Positions 50,858 through 59,948 of a stretch of DNA of 64,000 bases are shown piece by piece. The position numbers were made by a program, and so were the translations under genes. Each line of letters begins with the position of its first letter. Position 1 is the first letter of the stretch. The notes below the pieces were generated by a model. The model had not been told where the DNA came from, searched no databases, and saw only the letters and a list, made by a program, of their open reading frames with translations. Source of the DNA: Actinoplanes italicus (GTDB taxonomy: Bacteria > Actinomycetota > Actinomycetes > Mycobacteriales > Micromonosporaceae); the NCBI RefSeq assembly GCF_003001815.1, contig NZ_PVMZ01000013.1, positions 62,001 through 126,000 on the forward strand. Direction: 5' to 3'.

Positions 50858-51373
50858 CTTATCAGCACCCAGCACCGAAATGACGTCCGGTCGAACCGTA
50901 CCGGCGGGTCCTGCGCTGACCGCAGGACCTTGATAGCGCCTGCATATCCGATCGCGGCCGGCACCCTGCCGACACCGCCAGCACAGGCAGGCCCGCAACC
51001 GGGCACGAAGCCGCCCGTTCCCTCGACCTTCAAGGAGCCCACATGACCACTGCATAAATCGTCGAGCGCCACGACGACGCCAGCACCCTGACCGAGCACA
51101 CCGGGCCCGGGTCCACCTTCGTGGTGCGACCGCCCAGCACGGCTGCCAACGCCTGACCGGTCCGCGACATGGTAAGGACCAGTACCGCAATGTCGCCGAT
51201 CGAACCTGGCGGGCGCGACCCGCGCTGACAGCTAGGACCCGGTACAGCGCTTCCATCACCGACCGCGGCCGGCACCCTGCCGTCGCCGCGCCCACAAGCG
51301 TGCCCGCCTCCAAGGCATCGAGCCATCCGTTGATCGACCGCAAATCGAAGGAGCCCACATGACCCGTGCGCGA
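50758..51373. repeat. Tandem duplication of about 300 bp (kinase tail, spacer and next gene start)
   Basis: Copy 1 (50758-51052) and copy 2 (51057-51373) share ATCGTCGA(A/G)CG, GAGCACACCGGGCCCGG, CTTCGTGGTG, AGCACGGC-GCCAACGCCTGA, CGCGGCCGGCACCCTGCCG and GGAGCCCACATGACC. Copy 1 ends in an abortive ATG-ACC-ACT-GCA-TAA; copy 2 leads into the intact small gene at 51359. Apart from these remnants nothing else is encoded in 50858-51358. Confidence 0.8.
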
Positions 51374-51622
51374 TACAACTGCACCCAGTCGGCCCGCAGC
51401 AACATGATCAGCGCTCTCACCGGCACCGTCGGCGTCCAGGCGGCCTCGGTGCTTACCGACCTGGCACTCAGGAACCTGGGACACCGACGCCCCGCCAGCA
51501 CGGACGACCTCATCCGAATGGCGGAGTACCTCATGGAGCTCGGTGACCTGGTACGCGCCGCCGCCCGTTCACAGAAGATCGAGGCCGTCACCTACCGGGC
51601 CCTGCACGCCGCAGTGGACTGA
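51359..51622 (+). CDS. Small helical protein of unknown function
   Basis: 87 residues; ATG 51359 has AAGGAG 6 nt upstream. Predicted mostly helical (ISALTGTVGVQAASVLTDLA, STDDLIRMAEYLMELGDLVR). No signal peptide and no known family. It follows the duplicated kinase tail and precedes cheB, so it may belong to the same former signalling locus. An abortive copy of its start (MTTA-stop) exists at 51043. Confidence 0.6.
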   Translation: MTRARYNCTQSARSNMISALTGTVGVQAASVLTDLALRNLGHRRPASTDDLIRMAEYLMELGDLVRAAARSQKIEAVTYRALHAAVD

Positions 51623-51788
51623 CCGCGCGCACTGCCACACCCGCACAGCATCACCATCACCGCCGACGCCCAGGTCCCACGTTCGCAGGGCGCCGGTGCA
51701 CACCCCGTACGAGTAATGCGCGGGCTTGTCAGAGGTCCGGCACGGCTTACACGTCTACTTGCACAACGACGTTTTCGGAGAGTTACTG

Positions 51789-52949
51789 GTGCCATATACC
51801 ACTGCCACGACGCTGGAGTTCGACGATCGACTGCAGGCCAGAGGAGGCCCTCCCGCACGACACGACCGTCCGGCCCGGGAAGGCGCGGTCGCCACGCTGG
51901 TGGTTCTCGTCGTCGACGACTCGGCGCTGATGCGCCGGGCGATCAAGGGAATGCTGACCACCGCCGGCGGGTTCGAGGTGCACACCGCCCGCGACGGCCA
52001 CGACGCGCTGGAGCAGCTCGGCCGGCTCCGGCCCCACGTGATCACCCTGGACATCAACATGCCACAGATGGACGGCCTGTCATGCCTGGCGAAGATCATG
52101 GCGAATCAGCCGACGCCGGTGGTCATGCTCTCGTCACTGACGGAGAAGAACGCACTGGTCACCTTGGAGGCGCTGGAGCTGGGCGCAGTCGACTACGTGG
52201 CCAAGCCGGGCGGCACCGTGTCGCTGAACCTCGACGAGGTGGCGACCGAGCTCGTCCAGAAGGTCCGCACCGCCGCCGGCGCCCGGCTCAGCCGGACCCG
52301 GGGCCTGTCCGCACGGGTGAAGACCGGGACCGCCGCGCCGGCCCCGGCCCAACGCCGCTCCGCAGCCAGGGCGGGCATCGTCGATCTGGTGCTGATCGGC
52401 GCTTCCACCGGCGGCCCGGCCCTGCTCTGGGACCTGCTGCCGCAGCTACCGGCCTCGCTGGCCGCCCCCGTCGTCGTCGCCCTGCACATCCCGGGCTCGT
52501 TCACCGCGGGAATGGCCCACCGGCTCGATGAGACATGCCAGATGCCGGTACACGAGGTGGACCGGGTCACGACCCTGCGCCCGGGACACATCTACCTCGC
52601 CCGGGGCAGCGCCGACGTCGTGGTCGCCCGGCGCCTCGACGGGTTGATCGTCAAGAGCGTTCCGTCCGACACCGGGCACCGCTGGCATCCCAGCGTGGAC
52701 CGGCTCGTCGCCTCAGCTCGCGCGCACATCGAACCGCGACGGCTGGTCTGCGCCCTGCTGACCGGCATCGGCGACGACGGCGCCGCGGAGATGAGCGCCG
52801 TCCACGCCGGCGGCGGCCGCACCGTCGCCGAATCCGAGGAGACCGCGGTCGTGTGGGGCATGCCCGGCGAACTCGCCCGCCGCGGCGGGGCCAGCACCGT
52901 CCTACCGGCCCACCGGATCGCCGCCCAACTCGCCGACTGGGCCTGCTAA
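51789..52949 (+). CDS. cheB: CheB-type protein-glutamate methylesterase with receiver domain
   Basis: 386 residues. The receiver domain has VVLVVDDSALMRRAIKGML, the phospho-acceptor Asp in VITLDINMPQMDG, and VDYVAKPGG. The methylesterase domain has the serine in IGASTGGPALLWD, a His in VALHIPGSFTAGMA (the family usually has QHMP) and the Asp in LLTGIGDDGAAEM. GTG 51789 is chosen because GGAGAG lies about 6 nt upstream. CheB demethylates chemoreceptors. No cheR, receptor or cheA is in view, only kinase remnants, so it may work with chemotaxis genes elsewhere (motile spores) or another pathway. Confidence 0.88.
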   Translation: MPYTTATTLEFDDRLQARGGPPARHDRPAREGAVATLVVLVVDDSALMRRAIKGMLTTAGGFEVHTARDGHDALEQLGRLRPHVITLDINMPQMDGLSCLAKIMANQPTPVVMLSSLTEKNALVTLEALELGAVDYVAKPGGTVSLNLDEVATELVQKVRTAAGARLSRTRGLSARVKTGTAAPAPAQRRSAARAGIVDLVLIGASTGGPALLWDLLPQLPASLAAPVVVALHIPGSFTAGMAHRLDETCQMPVHEVDRVTTLRPGHIYLARGSADVVVARRLDGLIVKSVPSDTGHRWHPSVDRLVASARAHIEPRRLVCALLTGIGDDGAAEMSAVHAGGGRTVAESEETAVVWGMPGELARRGGASTVLPAHRIAAQLADWAC

Positions 52950-53152
52950 CCCGACGCTCCCGGGACGATCACCACCGGACTCCTGCGGGTGAGCACCGCA
53001 GGAAGCGCAACTCGCCGAGGACCCGCCCGCCGACACTCTGCCGCAGCACAGTACCGGCGGGCGGGCCACCCCTGTGCGAAAACGGTCGGTGTCAGGCTTC
53101 GACCGAGGGCGACCAGTGGGAGACAACAGGGCGGGCGTACCCCAAGGCTCTC

Positions 53153-53612
53153 GCCGCAGACCAGCGTCATGGAGGTGCCGAACGCGGTGGACAGGTCGTC
53201 TCGTTCGACGGCTGCCATCGCCGCGCCGATCACCGGCCCGGAGGGGTGCGAGCAGGTGGTGGTCCTCGGGTGCGGCGAGCGGCTCGATGAGCGGCGGTTC
53301 GCAGAGCGTCAGCGTACGGACCAGATCGGGGACGGTCGATGGCGAGCTGGAGCGCTACGACACTGCCCGACGAATGGGCGACCACGTGCGCGGGTCCGGT
53401 ATCGAGGCGCCGGAGCAGCTCCGCGGAGTGCCCGGCGTGGTCGGCGACGGTGAGCCCGTGCGGCACGGGGCTGTCGGTGTAACCGGCGCGGACCTGGCGG
53501 ATCACCCGAAGACGCCGCAGTTCCGGGTCGGCGGCCAGTGGCGTGAACAGACCGCGAGCCCGCCGACGTCGGAGCCGCCGGAGTCGGAGTACGTGAGAGG
53601 TGGGTTCGTCAT
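53153..53612 (-). pseudogene. Frameshifted alpha/beta hydrolase
   Basis: ATG 53612, with AGGAGG 8 nt upstream, reads MTNPPLTYSDSGGS. The similarity then shifts frame to LFTPLAADPELRRLRVIRQV, the nucleophile elbow AHVVAHSSGSVVALQLAIDR, then shifts again to DLVRTLTLCEPPLIEPLAAP and once more to PVIGAAMAAVERDDLSTAFG. At least three frameshifts and no C-terminal third. The intact translation start shows the decay is recent. 52950-53152 holds no gene. Confidence 0.75.
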
Positions 53613-53628
53613 GATGAAGCCTCCTGAG

Positions 53629-54036
53629 GTGGGTGCGCCGGTCCCCGTACAGGCGGATCTCGATGCGATCATCGGCCTCTGACGGGCGAACGGGCGCCTG
53701 GTCATCGACCGGGTGGCGCCGCTCATGCGGGTGATGCGAGGGGCCACCGGCACCGATCCGGAACTGGCCGCCCCGTGGGAGACGAATCAGCAGCAGACCC
53801 GCAGCGCTCACGGCATGCTGGCGGGTCTGCTCGCCGGCCGCGACGCCCTCAGGCCCGGTCTGGACGCCGACCAGGCCCGGGACATCGCCTTCGTCCTGAT
53901 GAACGTCGAGACCTACCCGCAGTACGCCGACGCCTGCGGCTGGACGCCGGATCAGTGGACGGAGCGGACCGCCGCCATCGTCACCGGCGCACTGCTGAGA
54001 ACCGAACTGCTAGTGGACGGCGACCGCGACGGGTGA
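53629..54036 (+). pseudogene. TetR-family regulator remnant (C-terminal ligand domain)
   Basis: ADLDAIIGL then an in-frame TGA at 53680-53682, then RANGRLVIDRVAPLMRVMRG, NQQQTRSAHGMLAGLLAGRD, ARDIAFVLMNVETYPQYADA and CGWTPDQWTERTAAIVTGAL, the C-terminal helices of a TetR-type repressor. The N-terminal helix-turn-helix is absent. Its position opposite the start of the broken hydrolase suggests the two were a regulator-target pair that decayed together. Confidence 0.65.
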
Positions 54037-55284
54037 CTCGGACGTGTTGACCTCGAGCCGGTGCGGCTGCACCACGAGGAAGTAGACCAGTGTCGCTGCC
54101 AGCATGCCGCCGAAGACGACGACGGCCATCGCGATCGCGCCGACACCGAGCACGCCCACCAGCGGCGCGGCCAGGGCGCCGACGCCGAATTGCACGGCGC
54201 CGAGCAGGGCCGCCGCGGTGCCGGCCGCCTCGCCGTGCCGGGACAGCGCCAGGGCGGGGGCATTCGGCATGGCCAGGCCCACCATGGCCAGTACCAGCCA
54301 GAGCGGGATCAGGATGCCGGGCAGGCCACCGGCCCCGGTGAGCGCCAGGACCAGGAACACCAGGCCGAACGCGACACCGGCGAGCAGCGCGCCGCTCATG
54401 ATCTGCTGGGGCGTCCAGCGGCGGAGCAGCCGCACGTTGAACTGGGTGGCGCCGATGAGGCCGACCGCGCCGCCCGCGAAGATCAGCGCGAACTGCTGCT
54501 CGGACATGCCGTAGTCGTCCTGGAAGACGTACGACGAACCGCTCACATAGGCGAACAGTGCCGCCATGGCCAGGCCCGCCACCAGGGTCAGGCCCACGTA
54601 GACCCGGTCGGTGAGCAGCCGCCCGTAGTCGCGGACCGTGCCGAGCACGCCGCCGTTGCGGCGCCGCTCGGCGGGCAGGGTCTCCGGCAGGACCAGCGCG
54701 GACACCGAGGCGATCGTGACGCCGATGACGGTCAGGACCACGAAGACGCCGCGCCACGACGTCCAGTTCAGCACCAGGCCGCCGATGGTCGGTGCGAGGA
54801 TCGGGGCCACTCCGACGACCAGCATCAGCCGGGAGAACAGCCGGGCCGCGGCCAGATCGCTGAACAGGTCTCGCACCATCGCCATCGCGACGACGGCGGC
54901 CGCCGCGGCGCCCAGGCCCTGCAGCACCCGCAGCACGCCGAGCGTCACCACGTCGGTGGCGATGACACAGAAGACCGAGGCGAGCACGTGTACGGAGATG
55001 CCCGCGAGCAGTGGCCCGCGTCGGCCGAAGGCATCGGACAGGGGCCCGACCAGAAGCTGCCCGAACGCCAGTCCGACCAGGGTCCCGGTCAGCGTGAGCT
55101 GCACGGCCGCGGCGCTCGTCAGCAGGTCGGTGGTGATCGTCGGGAGCGACGGGAGGTACATGTCGATGGTCAGCGGCCCGAGCGCGGTGAGCAGGCCGAG
55201 CACGAGGACGATACGGAAGCGGCGCCCGAGCGGAAGTTGCTCGCCGGGCGACAGGGACTGGGGCATGGAGCTGGTCACGGCCAC
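54010..55284 (-). CDS. MFS drug exporter (Bcr/CflA type)
   Basis: 424 residues with twelve hydrophobic helices. Helix 1 motif GPLTIDMYLPSLPTITTDL and the loop motif GPLSDAFGRRGPLLAG are typical of Bcr/CflA multidrug exporters, with VLQGLGAAAAAVVAMAMVRD as the antiporter motif C region. A proton-driven exporter in the cytoplasmic membrane. The start could be GTG 55284 or GTG 55278. It overlaps the TetR remnant tail to tail by 27 bases. Substrate unknown. Confidence 0.88.
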   Translation of the reverse strand: MAVTSSMPQSLSPGEQLPLGRRFRIVLVLGLLTALGPLTIDMYLPSLPTITTDLLTSAAAVQLTLTGTLVGLAFGQLLVGPLSDAFGRRGPLLAGISVHVLASVFCVIATDVVTLGVLRVLQGLGAAAAAVVAMAMVRDLFSDLAAARLFSRLMLVVGVAPILAPTIGGLVLNWTSWRGVFVVLTVIGVTIASVSALVLPETLPAERRRNGGVLGTVRDYGRLLTDRVYVGLTLVAGLAMAALFAYVSGSSYVFQDDYGMSEQQFALIFAGGAVGLIGATQFNVRLLRRWTPQQIMSGALLAGVAFGLVFLVLALTGAGGLPGILIPLWLVLAMVGLAMPNAPALALSRHGEAAGTAAALLGAVQFGVGALAAPLVGVLGVGAIAMAVVVFGGMLAATLVYFLVVQPHRLEVNTSESPVAVAVH

Positions 55285-55437
55285 TTCTTCGACAAGTTGT
55301 CCCGCGTCGGGGTTCTTCCGATACCGCGGAGTTGGTAACAGTCGTCACAATGCGCTCCCGGCGATGCGATAGCCTCGGGCGGCTGTCGAGTTCATGCGGG
55401 GCGCAAGGGTTATGGGAGCGCTCCCGTCCAGGGAGGG

Positions 55438-56703
55438 GTGACCGCCATTTCCGACGTCGCGCTGGCTCGCGCCGACAACGCGGAGGACGACCGCCCGGAC
55501 CGGCGGTCGCGGTTCCGTGCCGCCACCGTCGCGGCGGCTCCCGCGATCGGCCTCTACCTGATGCTGCGCCTGTTCAGCCTCGAGGTCATGCACATCCTGG
55601 CGTCGCACGCCGCGTTCCGCTCGCCGGGCCGCCAGGTCTACCCGGACGGCACGATCAACAACGAGTGGCGCGGCTTCACCGGGATCATGGACGCGCTCGT
55701 CTCCTGGGACGCGCGGTGGTACACGAAGATCACCGCGCAGGGGCTGGGTGGCCCGGTCGGCGCGGTCGACGAGGACGGCGTGCCGTACGAGCTGCGCCTG
55801 ATGTTCTTCCCGCTCTACCCGATGCTGGCCCGCCCGCTGACGTACCTCCCGTTCGTCTCGCCGGTCGCCGCCTGCCTGATCATCTCGTTCATCTCGTCCG
55901 TGGCCGCGGCCTGGGGCCTCTACGCCATCGGCCGGCACATCCGCGGTCACAAGGTCGGGATCCTGCTGGTCGCGGTCTGGGCCGTGGCTCCCGCCGCGAT
56001 GACGCAGAACGGCGCGTTCACCGAGTCGCTGTTCACCGCGCTGGCCGCCTGGGCGCTCTACGCCGTGCTCAAGGAGCGCTGGGTGCTCGCCGGGGTGCTG
56101 GCAGGCCTGAGCGGACTGAGCCGGCCCACCGCCGCCGCCCTGATCGGCACCGTCGGACTGGCCGCCCTGATCGCGGCCCTCTCCCGGCGGGGCGGCTGGC
56201 GCCCGTACGCCGCCATGGTCCTCGCCCCCGCGGGCCTGCTGGCCTATCTCGCGTTCGCGTCGCACCGCCTCGGCAGCGTCTCGCGGTACTTCGAGATCCA
56301 CGATCAGACCTTCGGTGCCCGCTGGGACTACGGACGGAACACCTGGTCGATGGCGACCGACATCCTGATCGGGGTGGACGGCGACAACGCCGAGAAGCCG
56401 ATCCGGGTGCTGTCGATGATCTTCATGATCGGGTTCGTCGTGCTGTTCGTGATGCTGCTCGGACGTGCACCATGGCCGCTGACCGTCTTCGCCGGTGTCA
56501 CGCTCGTGCTGTCGATCTTCTCGCACGCGCACATGTCGATGCTCGGGCGGCACATGCTGCCGGCGTTCCCGCTGCTGCTTATCCCGGCGCTCGCCCTGGC
56601 CCGGCTCCGCCGCCGCGATCTGGGTGTCGTCCTGGCCGTGCTGGCACTGCTCTCGGGCTGGTACGCGGGGTGGCTGCCGTTCATCTCCGGGCAGGCGATC
56701 TGA
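55438..56703 (+). CDS. GT-C membrane mannosyltransferase-like protein (PIG-V type)
   Basis: 421 residues with about ten hydrophobic helices. The first outer loop holds DALVSWDARWYTKITAQGL, with the acidic pair expected of GT-C glycosyltransferases using polyprenyl-phosphate sugars, and LRLMFFPLYPMLARPLTYLP follows, as in bacterial PIG-V-like mannosyltransferases. FGARWDYGRNTWSM is in the second loop. It probably adds mannose to lipids or proteins on the outer face of the membrane. The GTG start overlaps a GGGAGG sequence. Stands alone. Confidence 0.75.
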   Translation: MTAISDVALARADNAEDDRPDRRSRFRAATVAAAPAIGLYLMLRLFSLEVMHILASHAAFRSPGRQVYPDGTINNEWRGFTGIMDALVSWDARWYTKITAQGLGGPVGAVDEDGVPYELRLMFFPLYPMLARPLTYLPFVSPVAACLIISFISSVAAAWGLYAIGRHIRGHKVGILLVAVWAVAPAAMTQNGAFTESLFTALAAWALYAVLKERWVLAGVLAGLSGLSRPTAAALIGTVGLAALIAALSRRGGWRPYAAMVLAPAGLLAYLAFASHRLGSVSRYFEIHDQTFGARWDYGRNTWSMATDILIGVDGDNAEKPIRVLSMIFMIGFVVLFVMLLGRAPWPLTVFAGVTLVLSIFSHAHMSMLGRHMLPAFPLLLIPALALARLRRRDLGVVLAVLALLSGWYAGWLPFISGQAI

Positions 56704-56820
56704 GCCCTCCGGTCAGGTGATACGCGGGGCACTCGTTCGGCAGACGCCACGGTTACCCGATGTGCGTACCGCCTCCTCCGTGGGATTTCGTGATGACGAG
56801 CGCCGATGGATCGTGTGCCA

Positions 56821-57012
56821 ATGGTCACTCGTCGTATCGTCGCCGCGGTTGTCGGGTGCCTGGTCGCGGTGGCCGGCGCATGCCGGTCACCACGGGCCGG
56901 GCAGGCGGCCGTCTCCTGGCGAGCCGAGGGTGTCGCGTCCGCAATCGTCATCGAGCCGCCATCGTGGGCCGGCCCGCACGGCCCGGTGACCGGCGCGATT
57001 CCCGGACAGTGA
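56821..57012 (+). CDS. Possible small lipoprotein
   Basis: 63 residues: MVTRRIVAAVVGCLVAVAGA followed by CRSPRAG gives a signal peptide with a lipobox-like VAGAC, then a short tail. No ribosome site and short length make it doubtful. It is the only candidate in the 433-bp gap 56704-57136. Confidence 0.3.
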   Translation: MVTRRIVAAVVGCLVAVAGACRSPRAGQAAVSWRAEGVASAIVIEPPSWAGPHGPVTGAIPGQ

Positions 57013-57136
57013 TCACCCCGCCCCAAGAGTGAGAATCCGCCCCTCTGGAATGTCTCGGTTCTGCTGGTTACCTTCCGGTAACCGCGGTTGCTCCATCGGC
57101 GTCGATCGATTGGAATCGAGTCATCGGAGGGGGTCC

Positions 57137-58450
57137 ATGTCCGTGCGTACCCGCATGTTCTCCGTCTTTGCCGTCCTCACGCTCACCGCCGTCGCGGCCG
57201 CCACCGCGACGCCCGCCCACGCCGCGACGTCGCGCGGCGTGACCATTCCGGCCTTCTACACGCCGCCGGCCGGCCTGCCCGCCGCCGACGGCGCCCTGAT
57301 ACGCAAGGAGCGGCTGCCGCTGGCGCTGTCGCTGCCCGGCATCACCGGCCCGCTGCCCGGCCGGGCCACCCGCATCATGTACAAGTCGACCGACTCCAGC
57401 GGACAGCCGGTGGCCGTGACCGGCGCCTACGTGGAGCCGGCCGCCCGGTGGCGGGGGAGCGGGCCGCGGCCGCTGGTGGTCCTCGCACCCGGCACGATGG
57501 GTCAGGGCGACCAGTGCTCCACCTCGCTGGCGCTGCAGCGCGGCCTGGTCCTGGGCCTCGGCAACCAGACCACCGTGTCCATCGGCTACGAGGTCCTGGC
57601 CATGTACCGGCTGCTCGCCAAAGGGATCGCCGTCGTCGCCACGGACTACATCGGGTTCGGTACGCCCGATCGCCTGCACACCTACGTCAACCGGGTCGAC
57701 GGCGGCCACGCCGTGCTCGACGCGGCCCGGGCGGCCAAGGCGCTGCCCGGCACCTCGCTCACGGCGGCCTCGGCCGTCGGACTGTACGGCTACAGCCAGG
57801 GCGGCGGGGCGGTCGCCGCCGCGGCGGAACTGCATTCGACGTACGCCCCCGACGTCCTTCTGAAAGCGACGTATGCCGGCGCCCCTCCCGCCGACCTGGC
57901 CGCCGTCACCGCGGCGATCGACGGCAGTGAACTCGCCGGGGCGCTGGGCTGGTCGGTCAACGGTTTCGTGCAGGCGAACCCGTCGCTGCGGCCGCTGGTC
58001 GACCGCTACCTCAGCGACGCGGGGCGCGCCGCCCTCGCCGACCTGTCCACGATGTGCGTCGGTGACGCGATCTTCGGCTACGCCGGAAAGCGCAGCACCT
58101 CGTGGACCAGGAACGGCGAGAGCCTGGCCACCGTGATCACCGCCGAACCGGACCTGCGCGCCTACGTCGACTCGCAGCTCATCGGCACGCGCAAGCCGTC
58201 CGGGGTGGTCCGGGTGGCCACCGGCGTCAACGACAACCTGGTCACCCACGCCCAGGCCAAGCTGATGGCCGCCTCCTGGTGCGCGCTCGGCGCAGCGGTG
58301 GTGTACGCCCCGGTCAACCTTCCGAAGACGGCCAGCAAGCTGCTCAACCACTTCGGCCCGCTGCTCACCGACCAGGGCCCGGCCGTGGACTGGCTCAGCG
58401 CCCGGATGGCCGGCAGTCCCGCGAACGCCGACTGCTCGGCCCTGTCGTAG
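57137..58450 (+). CDS. Secreted lipase (secretory lipase/LIP family)
   Basis: 437 residues. The signal peptide MSVRTRMFSVFAVLTLTAVA ends near ATPAHAATS. The alpha/beta hydrolase fold has the nucleophile elbow GLYGYSQGGGAVAAAAELHS near residue 220, VVATDYIGFGTPDRLHTYVN before it, and a cap-like region with VGDAIFGYAGKRSTSW. The late GVVRVATGVNDNLVTHAQAK likely holds the catalytic Asp region. Length and motif order fit the LIP family, which hydrolyses lipid esters outside the cell. ATG 57137 has GGAGGGGG upstream. Confidence 0.85.
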   Translation: MSVRTRMFSVFAVLTLTAVAAATATPAHAATSRGVTIPAFYTPPAGLPAADGALIRKERLPLALSLPGITGPLPGRATRIMYKSTDSSGQPVAVTGAYVEPAARWRGSGPRPLVVLAPGTMGQGDQCSTSLALQRGLVLGLGNQTTVSIGYEVLAMYRLLAKGIAVVATDYIGFGTPDRLHTYVNRVDGGHAVLDAARAAKALPGTSLTAASAVGLYGYSQGGGAVAAAAELHSTYAPDVLLKATYAGAPPADLAAVTAAIDGSELAGALGWSVNGFVQANPSLRPLVDRYLSDAGRAALADLSTMCVGDAIFGYAGKRSTSWTRNGESLATVITAEPDLRAYVDSQLIGTRKPSGVVRVATGVNDNLVTHAQAKLMAASWCALGAAVVYAPVNLPKTASKLLNHFGPLLTDQGPAVDWLSARMAGSPANADCSALS

Positions 58451-58493
58451 CGTCCGCGAAACTCGACGGCCCGCCGGGATGGACGGGTGTGAC

Positions 58494-58685
58494 GATCCCT
58501 GGCGGGTCGGAGAGCCGGCGTTGTGGTGGGTCCGGTGCTGCGGCGGCGAGGTCACACGTAGCTGCTGTGCGCGACTCTGACGTCGCGGTGGCGACGGTGG
58601 GCGTCCAGGGCTTCGTTGGGTGGGACCGGGCCGTCGTTGCTGGCGATCTCGGGAGCACACGCGAAACCCGTGCGTGTGGCTCTTG
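58494..58685. repeat. Dispersed intergenic repeat, copy B
   Basis: Similar to 10979-11205 in the same orientation: shared GGTGCTGCGG, GCTGCTGTGCGCGAC, GCGACGGTGGGCGTCCA, CCGTCGTTGC and GGGAGCACACGCGAAACCCG. It starts about 45 bases after the lipase stop; no gene lies in 58451-58841. Confidence 0.75.
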
Positions 58686-58751
58686 GCGGACAGCTGTTCC
58701 CCTCACCGCCTCGTGCGGACATGGGCACCAGGCCCCGCGGGCCGACCGTTG

Positions 58752-58778
58752 TGACGTCGTCGTGAGGCGGCGATGATC
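58752..58778 (+). promoter_or_regulatory. SARP-like direct repeats, 11-bp spacing (site A)
   Basis: TGACG (58752), TGAGG (58763) and TGATC (58774) start exactly 11 bases apart, about 65-90 bases before the start codon of the secreted 146-residue protein. Same pattern as sites at 59376 and 63185. Confidence 0.5.
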
Positions 58779-58841
58779 CGGCTGCCCAGAGTGGACCTCG
58801 TCCGCTCCGGAGGGTCTGGAGGGGGCGTCATGGAGGTTCTG

Positions 58842-59282
58842 ATGAACGACCCACGAAGGCGATCACGGTCGCGGTGGCTGCTCCTCGCCGGCCTCATGGT
58901 GGCGGCCGTCGGCTCGGCCGGCACGGTGGCCACACCGGCGCTCGCCGCCGTCGGCTGCGATTTCACCATGGTCTCGCTCAAGGCCCGCAACCTCGACAAG
59001 GACGGCGGCACGGACTATGTCTTCCTGAAGGTGGACACGACGTGGTTCCCGGCCGGCAACAACGGCGTCGCGTTCCAGCTCAACGATGTTCGCCAGGCGT
59101 CGAACTTCGGCAACCCCACCATGGGGTACGTCGGCAGCATGGACGTCAAGCTGGTGCTGGACAAGTTCCCGGCGAACCACACGGTCGAGAGGGAGACCTT
59201 CAGCTGTACGACGGTCACCAACGCGGTCCGTACGTTCAGCGACAACGACTCGATCTATGACCTGACGTACTCGGTGAGCTGA
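58842..59282 (+). CDS. Small secreted protein of unknown function
   Basis: 146 residues; ATG 58842 has GGAGG 6 nt upstream. The signal peptide RRRSRSRWLLLAGLMVAAVG runs to PALAAVG. The mature part of about 105 residues looks like a single beta-sandwich (CDFTMVSLKARNLDKDGGTD, VFLKVDTTWFPAGNNGVAFQ, GSMDVKLVLDKFPANHTVER) with two cysteines that could pair. I recognise no family. It lies beside two RTX genes and shares their 11-bp-repeat promoter pattern, so it may act with them. Confidence 0.7.
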   Translation: MNDPRRRSRSRWLLLAGLMVAAVGSAGTVATPALAAVGCDFTMVSLKARNLDKDGGTDYVFLKVDTTWFPAGNNGVAFQLNDVRQASNFGNPTMGYVGSMDVKLVLDKFPANHTVERETFSCTTVTNAVRTFSDNDSIYDLTYSVS

Positions 59283-59300
59283 GGCCGGCTCCCGTCGGCA

Positions 59301-59337
59301 GGGAAGCCCTCGGCGCCGGGCGCGGCGAGGGCTTCCC
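59301..59337 (+). terminator. Terminator of the small secreted protein gene
   Basis: GGGAAGCCCTCG (59301-59312) and CGAGGGCTTCCC (59326-59337) pair perfectly around a 13-base GC-rich loop, 19 bases past the stop. Confidence 0.85.
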
Positions 59338-59375
59338 ACGGGATGCCGGCTGCGGGCCCCATCCTCCCGCCGTTG

Positions 59376-59391
59376 TGACGCCACGATGACG
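59376..59391 (+). promoter_or_regulatory. SARP-like direct repeats, 11-bp spacing (site B)
   Basis: TGACG at 59376 and TGACG at 59387, exactly 11 bases apart, about 60-75 bases before the first RTX gene. Only two clear units. Confidence 0.45.
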
Positions 59392-59450
59392 TGCGGATGC
59401 CACCCTGCTCGCGCGGCCGTGCCGACGGCCCGGGACAGAGGAGTCTGACG

Positions 59451-59948
59451 ATGACATGGCGTAGCAGAGTCGCGGTTCTGTCGGTGACCGTGCTGGCGTC
59501 CGCGGGCACGGCCTTCGTGGTGGTGGCCCCGGCCAGTGCCGCGCCCGCGTGCCGCCCGGCAACCGGATCCACCATTCTCGGCACCTCGGGCGATGACGTG
59601 ATCTTGGGTACCGAGATGGACGACACGATCAAGGGCCTCGGTGGAAGCGACAAGATCTTCGGGATGGGTGGCAACGACACGATCTACGGAGGCGGCGGGG
59701 ACGACGTGCTCTTCGGCGGTGACTGTACCGACATGCTGATGGGTGGCCCCGGCGCCGATCTCCTCACCGGTGAGGACGGTGACGACTACCTGGCGGGTGA
59801 CGACGGTGACGACGTCGTTTACGTCGGACCCGGGAACAACCACTGCGTGGTGGAGGAGATGGTGCCCGCGCATCCGGTGCTCGGCGCCTACGAGTACTTC
59901 GGCCCGGCCTACGAGTACTACGGCCCGGATTGCAACGAACCCCGGTGA
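59451..59948 (+). CDS. Secreted RTX calcium-binding protein
   Basis: 165 residues; ATG 59451 with GAGGAG upstream. The signal peptide MTWRSRVAVLSVTVLASAGT ends ASAAPAC. The mature protein is little more than RTX nonapeptides (ILGTSGDDVILGTEMDD, GMGGNDTIYGGGGDDVLFGG, GEDGDDYLAGDDGDD), which should fold into a calcium-bound parallel beta-roll, and ends in a Tyr-rich tail (YEYFGPAYEYYGPDCNEPR). Two or three cysteines suggest a cap. No enzymatic domain. A paralogue starts at 63332 across the regulator. Confidence 0.88.
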   Translation: MTWRSRVAVLSVTVLASAGTAFVVVAPASAAPACRPATGSTILGTSGDDVILGTEMDDTIKGLGGSDKIFGMGGNDTIYGGGGDDVLFGGDCTDMLMGGPGADLLTGEDGDDYLAGDDGDDVVYVGPGNNHCVVEEMVPAHPVLGAYEYFGPAYEYYGPDCNEPR

